From assembly GCF_902833645.1 (NCBI RefSeq), contig NZ_CADFGE010000011.1, positions 1 to 64,000 of the forward strand: a DNA stretch of 64,000 bases, given 5' to 3'. The position numbers were made by a program, and so were the translations under genes. Origin of the DNA: Paraburkholderia fungorum (lineage in GTDB: Bacteria > Pseudomonadota > Gammaproteobacteria > Burkholderiales > Burkholderiaceae). Below the pieces are notes generated by a model. That model had not been told where the DNA came from. It ran no database searches and worked only from the letters and a program-made list of their open reading frames with translations. Below, in pieces: positions 33,093 through 41,084 of this stretch. Numbering within the stretch: position 1 is the stretch's first letter; each line of letters begins with the position of its first letter.

Positions 33093-36000
33093 TCACTTTC
33101 TGAACCGGCTATCGTTCAAGAGCTTCCAAGCTGTCTTGGCATCACGATCTCCGTTGCGCGACAACGCTTTTATCTCGTCCAAGGTCATGCCCAGATACTG
33201 CCCTGGGAAAACGCGCCGCACACTCGCTTGGCACTGGCTAGAAATAATCTCATCAGCAGTCGGTGTCGTAGCCAGACCAAACGGATCGACGTTTTGAACC
33301 GGATTGCCGCCCACATAAGCATACGCGTTCGTCTGCCCACTCGCGTAGCCGATCGGGTCCTCACTGATGAACCTGCCCGTTGCGGGGTGGTAGTACCGGT
33401 TCCGATAGAAATACAACCCCGTCCCGTCATTCTCCCGCCCGGTGTACTGCTGCGGGTTCGCATCCGCTGCGCCACTCAGCGTCGTCTGTCCGTAAGGCTC
33501 ATAGCGGTACTGCGTGACGATGTTCTGCCCCGCATTGGTCAGCGCGATCACGTTGTTGTTCGCGTCGCGCAGCACGTAGCGGTCGGTTGCCGGATCATCA
33601 CCAATGCGCCGCATCAGCAATTCGTCCGGCGCACCCCCGACGAACAGCGGGAACTGCTGCAGCCGGTGCGACCAGTCGTCGTCCGTGTTCGCAAGCGCCA
33701 GATCGTCGCCCACGTTCAGGTAGTCCGTCGTCCTGCTGCCGTTCGCGATCGTCCGCTTGCGGCGCCCCAGCACGTCGTACTGGTACTGGATGCTGCTGCC
33801 GTCCGCGCTGTCGATCTGACTGAACTCGCCAGTCACGCCCCAGCCGTAGCGATTCACACCGTCGCCGGTGAGGCTGCCGTTCGCGTCATAGGTGAACGTC
33901 TTTCCCGCCCAGCGCGTGAGTTGGTTCGCGCCGTTGTACTGCGCGTCAGCGACCGGTTGCGGCAGTGCTGTCTTCGCGAGCGAGCCGCCCATGCCGGTCC
34001 GGCGGCCGGCCGCATCATAGGTGTACGTCAGTGTGCCAATCGTTGTGCCGTCGCTCCTGCCGTATGTGATCCCGGTCAGCTGGCTGGCGGCGTCCCACGT
34101 GTAGCCAATCGCAATGCCATTGCCCAGCGTCGCCTTCGACCGGCGGCCCAGCGCGTCGTAGACAAAGGTAAAGGTCTTCGGCGCTTCATCGTTCAGGGTG
34201 TACTGTGCCTGCGTGATCCGGTGTTCCGCGTCGCGCATGTAGTCCACTGTCGCGTCGTTCAGCACCACACGCGTCAGGTCGCGGCTGTCCGGGGCATATC
34301 CAAACTGCTGTGTCTGGTGCCCCGGCAGATTGGGGAACACGGACACGCCCGCCACCTTGCCACTGACCGGATCGCGTTTAACCATCAGCACCGCAGCGTT
34401 GTCCGTGAAGTACGGATCTTTCCAGGCACTCTGCGACGTGATCTGGAATTTCCCGGTCACCGTGTCCCAGCCGTAGCTCTGGGTGCGCATCGGCCGATCC
34501 CCGGCTGGTGGCGTCAACGCCCTGCGCGCGAGGCGGCCCGCCGCGTCATACGTGTATCTGCTGAGTTGCCCCTTGCGGTCGGTCACGCTGGCCAGTTGCC
34601 CCGCACTGGTCCACGTGTACGTCTCACTGCGGCCCAGCGGATCGGTTTTACTCACCGGACGGCCGATGGCGTTATAGGTGTAGCGCGTGGTCACGCCCTT
34701 CGGGTCGCTCTGGCTGAGCAGGTGCCCGTTACGGTCCCACGTGAAGCGGGTCACGCCGTTCAGTGCATCGGTGATATCGGTCGTGCGGTCCAGCGCGTCG
34801 AGGGTGCGCTTCGTTCTGTTGCCCAGTGGGTCCTGCACCGCCGTCACACGGCCTGCCGCATCCGTCGTGTACTGCGTGGTGCGGTTCAGCGGGTCGGTGA
34901 CAGCCGTCAGGTCGCCGCCGGTATAGGTGTAACGTGTGACGCCTTTCAAGGCATCGGTCACCGTCAGGACGCGACCCTGCGCGTCGACCGCGAAACTCGT
35001 GCGGTTGCCCACGCGGTCGGTGACCGTCAGCAGGTTGCCCTTCGCGTCGTACATGTAGACGGTAGCGACGCCCCGCTGCGGATCGCCCGCCTCCGCGTCC
35101 GTCAGGACCTGGCTGTAGCTGTCATGGGTGCGCGTGTGCAGCGTGCCGTACTGATCGGCCTCACTGATGCGATTGCCGTTCGTGTCGTAGCCATAGGTGT
35201 ACTGGCGATCGCCTGCCGTCAGGTTCGTCACCCGGCCCGTCGCGTCGTACGTGAAGGTCTGCACCTGCTGCGCGGTGTCACCCAGCGGATACGTGTTGCG
35301 CGCCACCCGTCCGTTTGCGTCAAACTCCACGCGGCGGATGCTGCCGCGCCGGTCGGTCACGTCGGTCTGCGTGGCCTTGCCGCCGCCCAGCGTGTAGGCG
35401 AACGCAAAGGTACTGCCATCCGCGAGTTTCTGGGCAATGACCCGATCGTTGCCGTCATAGGTGCTGGCGACCTGGAGGTTGCCCTCGGGGTCGGTGATGA
35501 CTGCAAGGCGTGAGTTGCTGTCCCAGCCGTATTTCCAGATGCCGCCGGCTGCGTCGCTCACCTGAACCAGACGGTCCGCGCTGTCGTACGTGTAGCTCAC
35601 CTGGCGGCCCAGCGGGTCGGTCACACGGGAAATGAGCGGCGTGCCGCGCGCCCCCACGATCGACGTGAACGTCAGCGTGCGGCCATTGGGGCCACTCACG
35701 CTGGTGATCGCACCCGTACTGCTGTCACGGGCAATCACGACCGCATTCCCGTTGCGGTCCTCGAGACGGCTCAGGCGGTACACGCCGCCGATCGACGTAA
35801 AGCGCTGGATGCGGCCATCGCGCAGCGTCAGCGTCAGGCCGGTCGTGCCGGCCGCATCGATGCGGGCGCGGTAGTACTCGCCGGGACTGGTCAGATCGTC
35901 CCAGCCCTTGCCGCCGCTGCCCGCGCGCGGCGTGAACGGCACGCGGATGCCGGAGGCCTGGCGCAGTTCGAGGCGCTGGCGGTCCGTGCTCATCGCCAGG

Positions 36001-36536
36001 ATCGTGTCGAAGTTCAGGCCGCCGCCGACGCCGAACGCGCCCACCAGCGGCCGGCCGCTGCTGTCGTAAGCGCCGCTGCGGTAGGTGCGGGCAAGATCCA
36101 GCGGCAGCGTGTCGGCCACCGCCAGATCGTGGCGAAAGAAGTAGAACTGGCCGGTGTACAGGTTGACCGGTTCACCGCCCGACGTGCTGCTGCCGCACCC
36201 GGCAGTGGCGTCGGCCGCGCAGTTGTCCGGGTCGTCCGGCATGCTGCCCTCGGGCGAAACCGGTTCGGTCGTGTCGGTGGCCGACGGACCGCTGCAGTAG
36301 CTCGCGATCACCGACGGATCGCCACAGACGTAGCCGCCCATGCCGCCGAAGTCAGCCGCCGCGGCCTTGAGCGGGCACATCGGATCGGCGGGGTACGCGC
36401 CGGAAGCGGCGTAGCGGCTGGGACACTCGACCGCATGCGCGTGCGGCGTGACAAACCACGACAGCAGCACGAAGAAGAACAGCATCAACGGGCGCAGGAG
36501 GACCCGACGCGCCGTGAGGGCCTCGATAGTGTGCAT
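33093..36536 (-). CDS. Secreted RHS/YD-repeat protein with short C-terminal toxin-like tail
   Basis: Large repeat protein of 1147 aa. The N-terminus has a Sec-type signal (about 36 residues: Arg-rich start, LLRPLMLFFFVLLSWFV, cleavage near HAHA-VE), then a Cys-rich segment and a DUF6531-like start (GGEPVNLYTGQFYFFRHDLAV). Some twenty YD repeats follow (e.g. YTYDAAGRL, RFTWDRNGHL, YGWDVTG-like units). The RHS core ends with GLYFYRNRYYHPATGRFISEDPIGY and GGNPVQNVDPFGL near residue 1088. The last 59 residues (TADEIISSQCQASV ... KTAWKLLNDSRFRK) lie past the conserved core, where RHS toxins vary. There is no PAAR or VgrG, so a type VI route is not indicated. It lies inside the EPS region and seems an insertion. 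Confidence 0.88.
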   Translation of the reverse strand: MHTIEALTARRVLLRPLMLFFFVLLSWFVTPHAHAVECPSRYAASGAYPADPMCPLKAAAADFGGMGGYVCGDPSVIASYCSGPSATDTTEPVSPEGSMPDDPDNCAADATAGCGSSTSGGEPVNLYTGQFYFFRHDLAVADTLPLDLARTYRSGAYDSSGRPLVGAFGVGGGLNFDTILAMSTDRQRLELRQASGIRVPFTPRAGSGGKGWDDLTSPGEYYRARIDAAGTTGLTLTLRDGRIQRFTSIGGVYRLSRLEDRNGNAVVIARDSSTGAITSVSGPNGRTLTFTSIVGARGTPLISRVTDPLGRQVSYTYDSADRLVQVSDAAGGIWKYGWDSNSRLAVITDPEGNLQVASTYDGNDRVIAQKLADGSTFAFAYTLGGGKATQTDVTDRRGSIRRVEFDANGRVARNTYPLGDTAQQVQTFTYDATGRVTNLTAGDRQYTYGYDTNGNRISEADQYGTLHTRTHDSYSQVLTDAEAGDPQRGVATVYMYDAKGNLLTVTDRVGNRTSFAVDAQGRVLTVTDALKGVTRYTYTGGDLTAVTDPLNRTTQYTTDAAGRVTAVQDPLGNRTKRTLDALDRTTDITDALNGVTRFTWDRNGHLLSQSDPKGVTTRYTYNAIGRPVSKTDPLGRSETYTWTSAGQLASVTDRKGQLSRYTYDAAGRLARRALTPPAGDRPMRTQSYGWDTVTGKFQITSQSAWKDPYFTDNAAVLMVKRDPVSGKVAGVSVFPNLPGHQTQQFGYAPDSRDLTRVVLNDATVDYMRDAEHRITQAQYTLNDEAPKTFTFVYDALGRRSKATLGNGIAIGYTWDAASQLTGITYGRSDGTTIGTLTYTYDAAGRRTGMGGSLAKTALPQPVADAQYNGANQLTRWAGKTFTYDANGSLTGDGVNRYGWGVTGEFSQIDSADGSSIQYQYDVLGRRKRTIANGSRTTDYLNVGDDLALANTDDDWSHRLQQFPLFVGGAPDELLMRRIGDDPATDRYVLRDANNNVIALTNAGQNIVTQYRYEPYGQTTLSGAADANPQQYTGRENDGTGLYFYRNRYYHPATGRFISEDPIGYASGQTNAYAYVGGNPVQNVDPFGLATTPTADEIISSQCQASVRRVFPGQYLGMTLDEIKALSRNGDRDAKTAWKLLNDSRFRK

Positions 36537-36573
36537 AAGGATCTGGGAGAGGCGGGGAAGGAACCCGAAGGAA

Positions 36574-36924
36574 TCAGGCGCCGCGAACCTGGCGCGCGCT
36601 GAGCTGGGTCGGGATTGACGACAATGCCGGATTACCGGCCTCCGCAGTTGGCGGAGAACCCGCGCCGCTCACCGGCACTGCAGAAGCCACCCCGCCCTGC
36701 CACCGGATTGCCGTGATGTTGCCCGCAGCGTCGTAGTCATAGTACGCGGTGGCGCCAGACACGGTGACCGACGTCAACCGGCCCAAGGCGTCGTAGCCGT
36801 AGGTGATGTCGTCGGCATGACAGAGAAAAGGCAATAGCGCCGTGCCAGCAACCAGTGCCGTGGCAACCACGCCTCGGACGGTTGCCACGGACGTCTTGGG
36901 ATGACACTCAATAGGAATACTCAC
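36574..36924 (-). CDS. Small secreted YD-repeat protein
   Basis: Protein of 116 aa starting at a GTG (36924) with GAGGAG five bases upstream. A signal peptide covers residues 1-37 (VRGVVATALVAGTALLPFLCHA-DD). Two YD-type units follow (ITYGYDALGRLTSVTV and YYDYDAAGNITAIRWQG), and then a Pro/Ala/Ser-rich tail. It precedes the large RHS gene by 37 bp, so the two are probably cotranscribed. It could be a piece of a longer RHS gene or a separate cap or chaperone-like subunit. Confidence 0.75.
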   Translation of the reverse strand: MSIPIECHPKTSVATVRGVVATALVAGTALLPFLCHADDITYGYDALGRLTSVTVSGATAYYDYDAAGNITAIRWQGGVASAVPVSGAGSPPTAEAGNPALSSIPTQLSARQVRGA

Positions 36925-37082
36925 CGCATCTCCTCGCGATCGTTACGTTCTGGAAACTGATCGCAAAACAGTACGGCACCGACCCCTATTAAAGAATCAG
37001 CCAGTTCAGTTTGATTTGTAGGAATACACCGCGCCTAATTCGGAGCGCCCACTCCTGCAATGAGCTAATAACGCAAAAGCCC

Positions 37083-39530
37083 TCAGCCCTTCACCACGCG
37101 CTTCAGAATCCGCGCGACACCGTCCACGTAGGTTGCCGTCCCAAACCGGCTCAGCGCTGCCTGATACCCATTCCTGACCAGTTTCTCGCGCAGTTCGTCG
37201 TTCGAGCGCAACTCAGCCAACGTATCGGCGAGACCATGTGCATCGCCGGGCGTGCAGAGCACACCGTTCTCATAGTCATCGATGATCTCCAGCACGCCGC
37301 CCGCGCGTGCCGCCACCACCGGCCGCCGCGCCAGCATCCCCTCGACAATCACGCGGCCGAACGGCTCCGGCGTGATCGACGTGTGGACAACCGCATCGAC
37401 CGCGCACATGCAAGCGGGGATATCGTGCTGGAAGCCGAGAAAATGCACCCGGTCAGCCAGATCATGCGCGGCGACAAACGCGTGCAGTTCGATCTCGTAC
37501 GCGTCCTCGCCGAACAGCGGTGCCCCCACCAGCACCGCATGCATCTGCGGATTGAGGACCATGGCTTCGAGCAGCACATGCTGCCCTTTCCAGCGCGCGA
37601 GGCGGCTGAACGAGCCGACCAGAAAGCCGTCCTGCGGCAAGCCCAGGCGTCTGCGCAGCGTCGCCTGCGGCACCGTGCTCAATGCGTCGAACGGCGCCGC
37701 GGAAATCCCGTTGAACACCACGTCGACCCGTTTTTTGTCGAAATGCGTGAGTTCCGTAAAGGCCCGAGCGGAGGCTGCCGAATTGGCGATCACGTGCGTG
37801 AGGCCAAGCCGCGCGCACCACTTGATGATCGCCAGTTGCTTGCGGCCGAAGTGTTCCGGACTGACGATATCGCGCAGATGCCACACCACCGGCCGCCGTG
37901 CGAGCTTGCCAGCAAGCGCGCCGATCACCATCGCGCGCTGCGTATTGGCATAGATCACTTCGGCGTCGCGCGCGCGTTTCGCGGTGGCGCGCACGAGCGA
38001 TATCAACCCCTTGAGCGCCTGCCCCTTCGGCAGCGATCCACCCTGCTTGCGAACATGGCGCAGCGCACCCGCGTCCAGCACGTTGACGCTCGCGCCGGCC
38101 TTCGCAAGAGCCGTATGGAACGGGCCGTCGTCGAACAGTACGACTTCCATACGGGTACGCAATGCCTTGACGATCTCCAGCAACGACAACTCGGCACCGC
38201 CGAGGACACCGCTCTGATCGACTGCCAGAATATGCGGCGCGCCGGCAGCGGCATCGGCTTTGTAGGGAACGTACGGCGGCAGCGTTGCCGAGCGCAGTGC
38301 GGGCACCGCATCCCGCACGTGGTTGAAGAAGCGTTCGCGGAAATGGGCGGCGGAGAACTGCTCCGCGTTCGCGCGGCAGTCCAGCGGCGAAAACCGCTTC
38401 ACGTGGTCGTCAAAACGTGCGACCGCCGCGATGATCGAGTCGACGCTCTGTTCGTCGAAAAACATGCCGGTAGGCCGCGCCTCGGACAGATCGCGCACGG
38501 TTTCCAGCGCCCCGCCCTTGCCGTAGGCAATCACCGGCGTGCCGCAAGCCTGCGCCTCGACCACCGAGATGCCGAAATCCTCTTCGGCTGCAAACACGAA
38601 AGCCTTGGCGCGGCTCATATGGTCCTTCAGCACCTTGAACGGCTGATAGCCCATGATCTCGACATTGGGACCCGCCTTCGCGCGGATCTTCTGCATGTCG
38701 GGGCCGTCGCCGATCACCACGAGCTTGCGCTCCGGCATCCGCGCGAATGCTTCGACAATCAGGTCGATCTTCTTGTACGGCACCATGCGCGAGGCCGTCA
38801 GATAGAAATCGTCCTTATCCGTGCACAGCGAAAAAGCCTCGACATCGACAGGCGGAAAGATCACCTTTGAATCGCGCTGATAGACCTTCCTGATACGACG
38901 CGCGATGAACTCCGAGTTCGCCACGAAGCCATCCACCGAATTCGACGTGCGGATATCCCAGTTACGGATGTAGTGCAGAATCAGGCGCGCGAGTGCCGAC
39001 TTCGGTCCGCCGGTCAGCTTCGACTGCTGCAAATACTGGTGCTGCAAATCCCACGCATAGCGGATCGGCGAATGCACGTAGCTGATATGCACCTGGTCGG
39101 GACCGGTGAGAATCCCTTTCGCTACCGCGTGGCTGCTCGAGATCACCACGTCGTAAGCCGACACGTCGAGCTGCTCGATCGCAAGCGGCATCAGCGGCAG
39201 ATAGGCGCGGTACTTGGTCCGCGCGCGTGGCAGCTTCTGGATGAACGAGGTCGTCACCGATTTGCCGCGCAGGAAGCTGCGATCGTCAAGAAAATCGACG
39301 AGGCTGAACAGGTCCGCATCCGGAAAGCAGGCGACGATCTGCTCGAGCACCTTCTCCGCGCCCGCATAGGTCACGAGCCAGTCGTGCACGATCGCGACCC
39401 GCACGCTCTTGTCGCTGCGTAACGCGGTGTGGCGCGGCGGCGTTTGAACGCCGGGAACGGTGGTGAGTTCGGCCAGTGCGCTGCGCGTCGTGGGTCGCAG
39501 CACGGCTTCTTCAAGGACTTCGTGGTTCAT
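37083..39530 (-). CDS. Tandem two-domain glycosyltransferase (GT4-GT4, bceR-like)
   Basis: Fusion of two GT-B glycosyltransferases, 815 aa. The first domain (about residues 40-420) opens with VRVAIVHDWLVTYAGAEKVLEQ and has DFGISVVEAQACGTPVIAYG. The second (about 430-815) opens with ILAVDQSGVLGGAELSLLEI and has EPFGRVIVEGMLARRPVVA. Both carry the E-x7-E nucleotide-sugar motif, so both can be active. The ATG at 39530 overlaps the flippase stop (ATGA) and GAGGA precedes it. The longer frame of 956 aa reads through the flippase gene in the wrong frame and is rejected. It matches BceR of the cepacian bce-II cluster by size, domains and place after the flippase, and should add two sugars to the lipid-linked repeat. 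Confidence 0.92.
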   Translation of the reverse strand: MNHEVLEEAVLRPTTRSALAELTTVPGVQTPPRHTALRSDKSVRVAIVHDWLVTYAGAEKVLEQIVACFPDADLFSLVDFLDDRSFLRGKSVTTSFIQKLPRARTKYRAYLPLMPLAIEQLDVSAYDVVISSSHAVAKGILTGPDQVHISYVHSPIRYAWDLQHQYLQQSKLTGGPKSALARLILHYIRNWDIRTSNSVDGFVANSEFIARRIRKVYQRDSKVIFPPVDVEAFSLCTDKDDFYLTASRMVPYKKIDLIVEAFARMPERKLVVIGDGPDMQKIRAKAGPNVEIMGYQPFKVLKDHMSRAKAFVFAAEEDFGISVVEAQACGTPVIAYGKGGALETVRDLSEARPTGMFFDEQSVDSIIAAVARFDDHVKRFSPLDCRANAEQFSAAHFRERFFNHVRDAVPALRSATLPPYVPYKADAAAGAPHILAVDQSGVLGGAELSLLEIVKALRTRMEVVLFDDGPFHTALAKAGASVNVLDAGALRHVRKQGGSLPKGQALKGLISLVRATAKRARDAEVIYANTQRAMVIGALAGKLARRPVVWHLRDIVSPEHFGRKQLAIIKWCARLGLTHVIANSAASARAFTELTHFDKKRVDVVFNGISAAPFDALSTVPQATLRRRLGLPQDGFLVGSFSRLARWKGQHVLLEAMVLNPQMHAVLVGAPLFGEDAYEIELHAFVAAHDLADRVHFLGFQHDIPACMCAVDAVVHTSITPEPFGRVIVEGMLARRPVVAARAGGVLEIIDDYENGVLCTPGDAHGLADTLAELRSNDELREKLVRNGYQAALSRFGTATYVDGVARILKRVVKG

Positions 39531-40993
39531 GCGCTTTTCCTCGGATTCAGTCGCAACAGCAGTGAACGCGCAAGATCGCGCAAAGCGGGAGTCATCGTGA
39601 TGGACCAGGCGACGTTCGCGCCGACCATCAATACGCCGGCGACGATCGCCAAAGCGAGACTTGGCAGGAAGCTGGCAAGCCACAGGCTGGCCAGCAGAAA
39701 AGCGAGGTGGGCAAGCATGTCGAGCGCGATCTGGCGCGCGCGAATCGCCGACAGGCGCAGCAGCACGACGTAGTCGAACAGAGCCCGGCCAGCCACGGCC
39801 ATCGCCGCGCCGGTCAAACCGAAGTGGGTTATACCGAGCCATAAAGCCCCTGCAAACAAGGGCAATTCGAACAGGCCGACCCGCGCGGCGGTGGCCGGAT
39901 TGACTTGCGACTGGATCAGAATCCGCGTCACGTTCGCCTGCCCGACGAGCCACACGGCGACGATCATGATGCGGCCCACCGGTGCGGCCACGGTGGCGAT
40001 CTCATTGCCGACCCACAGATGCAGGAACGGCTCGAGCACCAGCATCGCAACCAGCGCGACAGGCGTGAACACCCCATTGAGGAATTCGAGCGACTGCTGC
40101 GTGATGGTGTCGGCATCCGCGCGAGCCACGGCGGACAGGCGCGGAAACAAGGTGCGCACCAGCGCGGTCGGCACGATATTCAAACGCGTCACGAGGTTTT
40201 GCGGCACCGTGTAATACGTGACGAAGCGCGCGCCGAGACTCGTGCCGAGCATCACGCGATCGAGCGATTCCGCGATCATGTTGGTGACGCTCGCAATCAG
40301 CATCCAGCCGCCGAAGTTGAAGAGCCCCTTGGCCACGCCGAGTTGCGGCGCCAGAATGCTGCGAATCTCCAGCACCTTCAAGGCCGAACGGCCCAGCAGA
40401 ATCGCCGCGAGAATGCGCGCGAATACGGCGGCGGCGAGCACGTTCTGCAACGTCGCGCCCAGCCACAGCGCGGCGCCGAGCGGCAGCAACTGGAACAGGA
40501 AAGTGCCGATGGTCTGATTGGTGTTGTAGACACCGAAGCGTTCCGCGCCGTTGATCGCACCGGCGAACACCCACGACACATTGGCAATCGGAATCGCCAC
40601 CGCGAGCCACGGCAGCGCCATATAAACCTCGTGCTGCAATTCCGGCGACACCTTGGTGAAGTACGCGGTGTACAGAAACGCGCCGAAATAGATGATCAGA
40701 CCGCCGATCACGCCGGTCGCGAGATTGAGCCACGTCGCGCTCCAGAACACGCGCGCGCTCTCGCCCTTGTCCCCCGAGGCACGCGCCTTCGAGATGTGAT
40801 TCTGCGCGGCCATGCTCATGCCGAGATCGAGAATCCCGAAGTAGCCGATCAAGGTCCACACGAGACTGATCACGCCGTAGCGCTCGACGCCGAGCAGCTT
40901 GATATACGACGGCACGGTCACGAGCGAGACGAAAGTCGGCAGTACCAGGCCGAAAAAATTGATCGCTACGTTCTTGAGAATGCCTTTGTCCAT
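39527..40993 (-). CDS. Wzx-type polysaccharide flippase (bceQ-like)
   Basis: Inner-membrane flippase of the MOP/oligosaccharide superfamily, 488 aa with about twelve to fourteen helices. The opening NVAINFFGLVLPTFVSLVTVPSYIKLLGVERYGVISLVW is characteristic of Wzx. It would move undecaprenyl-linked repeat units across the inner membrane for Wzy-dependent polymerisation. Its last bases overlap the two-domain glycosyltransferase gene by 4 bp. It is the equivalent of BceQ. Confidence 0.92.
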   Translation of the reverse strand: MDKGILKNVAINFFGLVLPTFVSLVTVPSYIKLLGVERYGVISLVWTLIGYFGILDLGMSMAAQNHISKARASGDKGESARVFWSATWLNLATGVIGGLIIYFGAFLYTAYFTKVSPELQHEVYMALPWLAVAIPIANVSWVFAGAINGAERFGVYNTNQTIGTFLFQLLPLGAALWLGATLQNVLAAAVFARILAAILLGRSALKVLEIRSILAPQLGVAKGLFNFGGWMLIASVTNMIAESLDRVMLGTSLGARFVTYYTVPQNLVTRLNIVPTALVRTLFPRLSAVARADADTITQQSLEFLNGVFTPVALVAMLVLEPFLHLWVGNEIATVAAPVGRIMIVAVWLVGQANVTRILIQSQVNPATAARVGLFELPLFAGALWLGITHFGLTGAAMAVAGRALFDYVVLLRLSAIRARQIALDMLAHLAFLLASLWLASFLPSLALAIVAGVLMVGANVAWSITMTPALRDLARSLLLRLNPRKSA

Positions 40994-41084
40994 CGGATGC
41001 CTTGGGTTGATTCAGTTGCCTGATGATTGATTCGGAAGCCTTCGCGCCGCGAGCGGCGCGTGACTCGCAGCAGGTCACCTCGCG

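Noticed and set aside
33228..35513. 761-aa forward-strand open frame opposite the RHS gene
   Set aside because: It is the complement of high-GC YD repeats; the translation has no domains and the reverse strand has signal peptide, RHS motifs and a ribosome-binding context.
39531..39953. N-terminal extension of the two-domain glycosyltransferase
   Set aside because: Out-of-frame flippase sequence; a ribosome-binding site and ATGA overlap support 39530.
41043..41060. Hairpin CGCGCCG-CGAG-CGGCGCG after the beta-propeller gene
   Set aside because: No T-run on either strand and only 7 bp, so not called a terminator.
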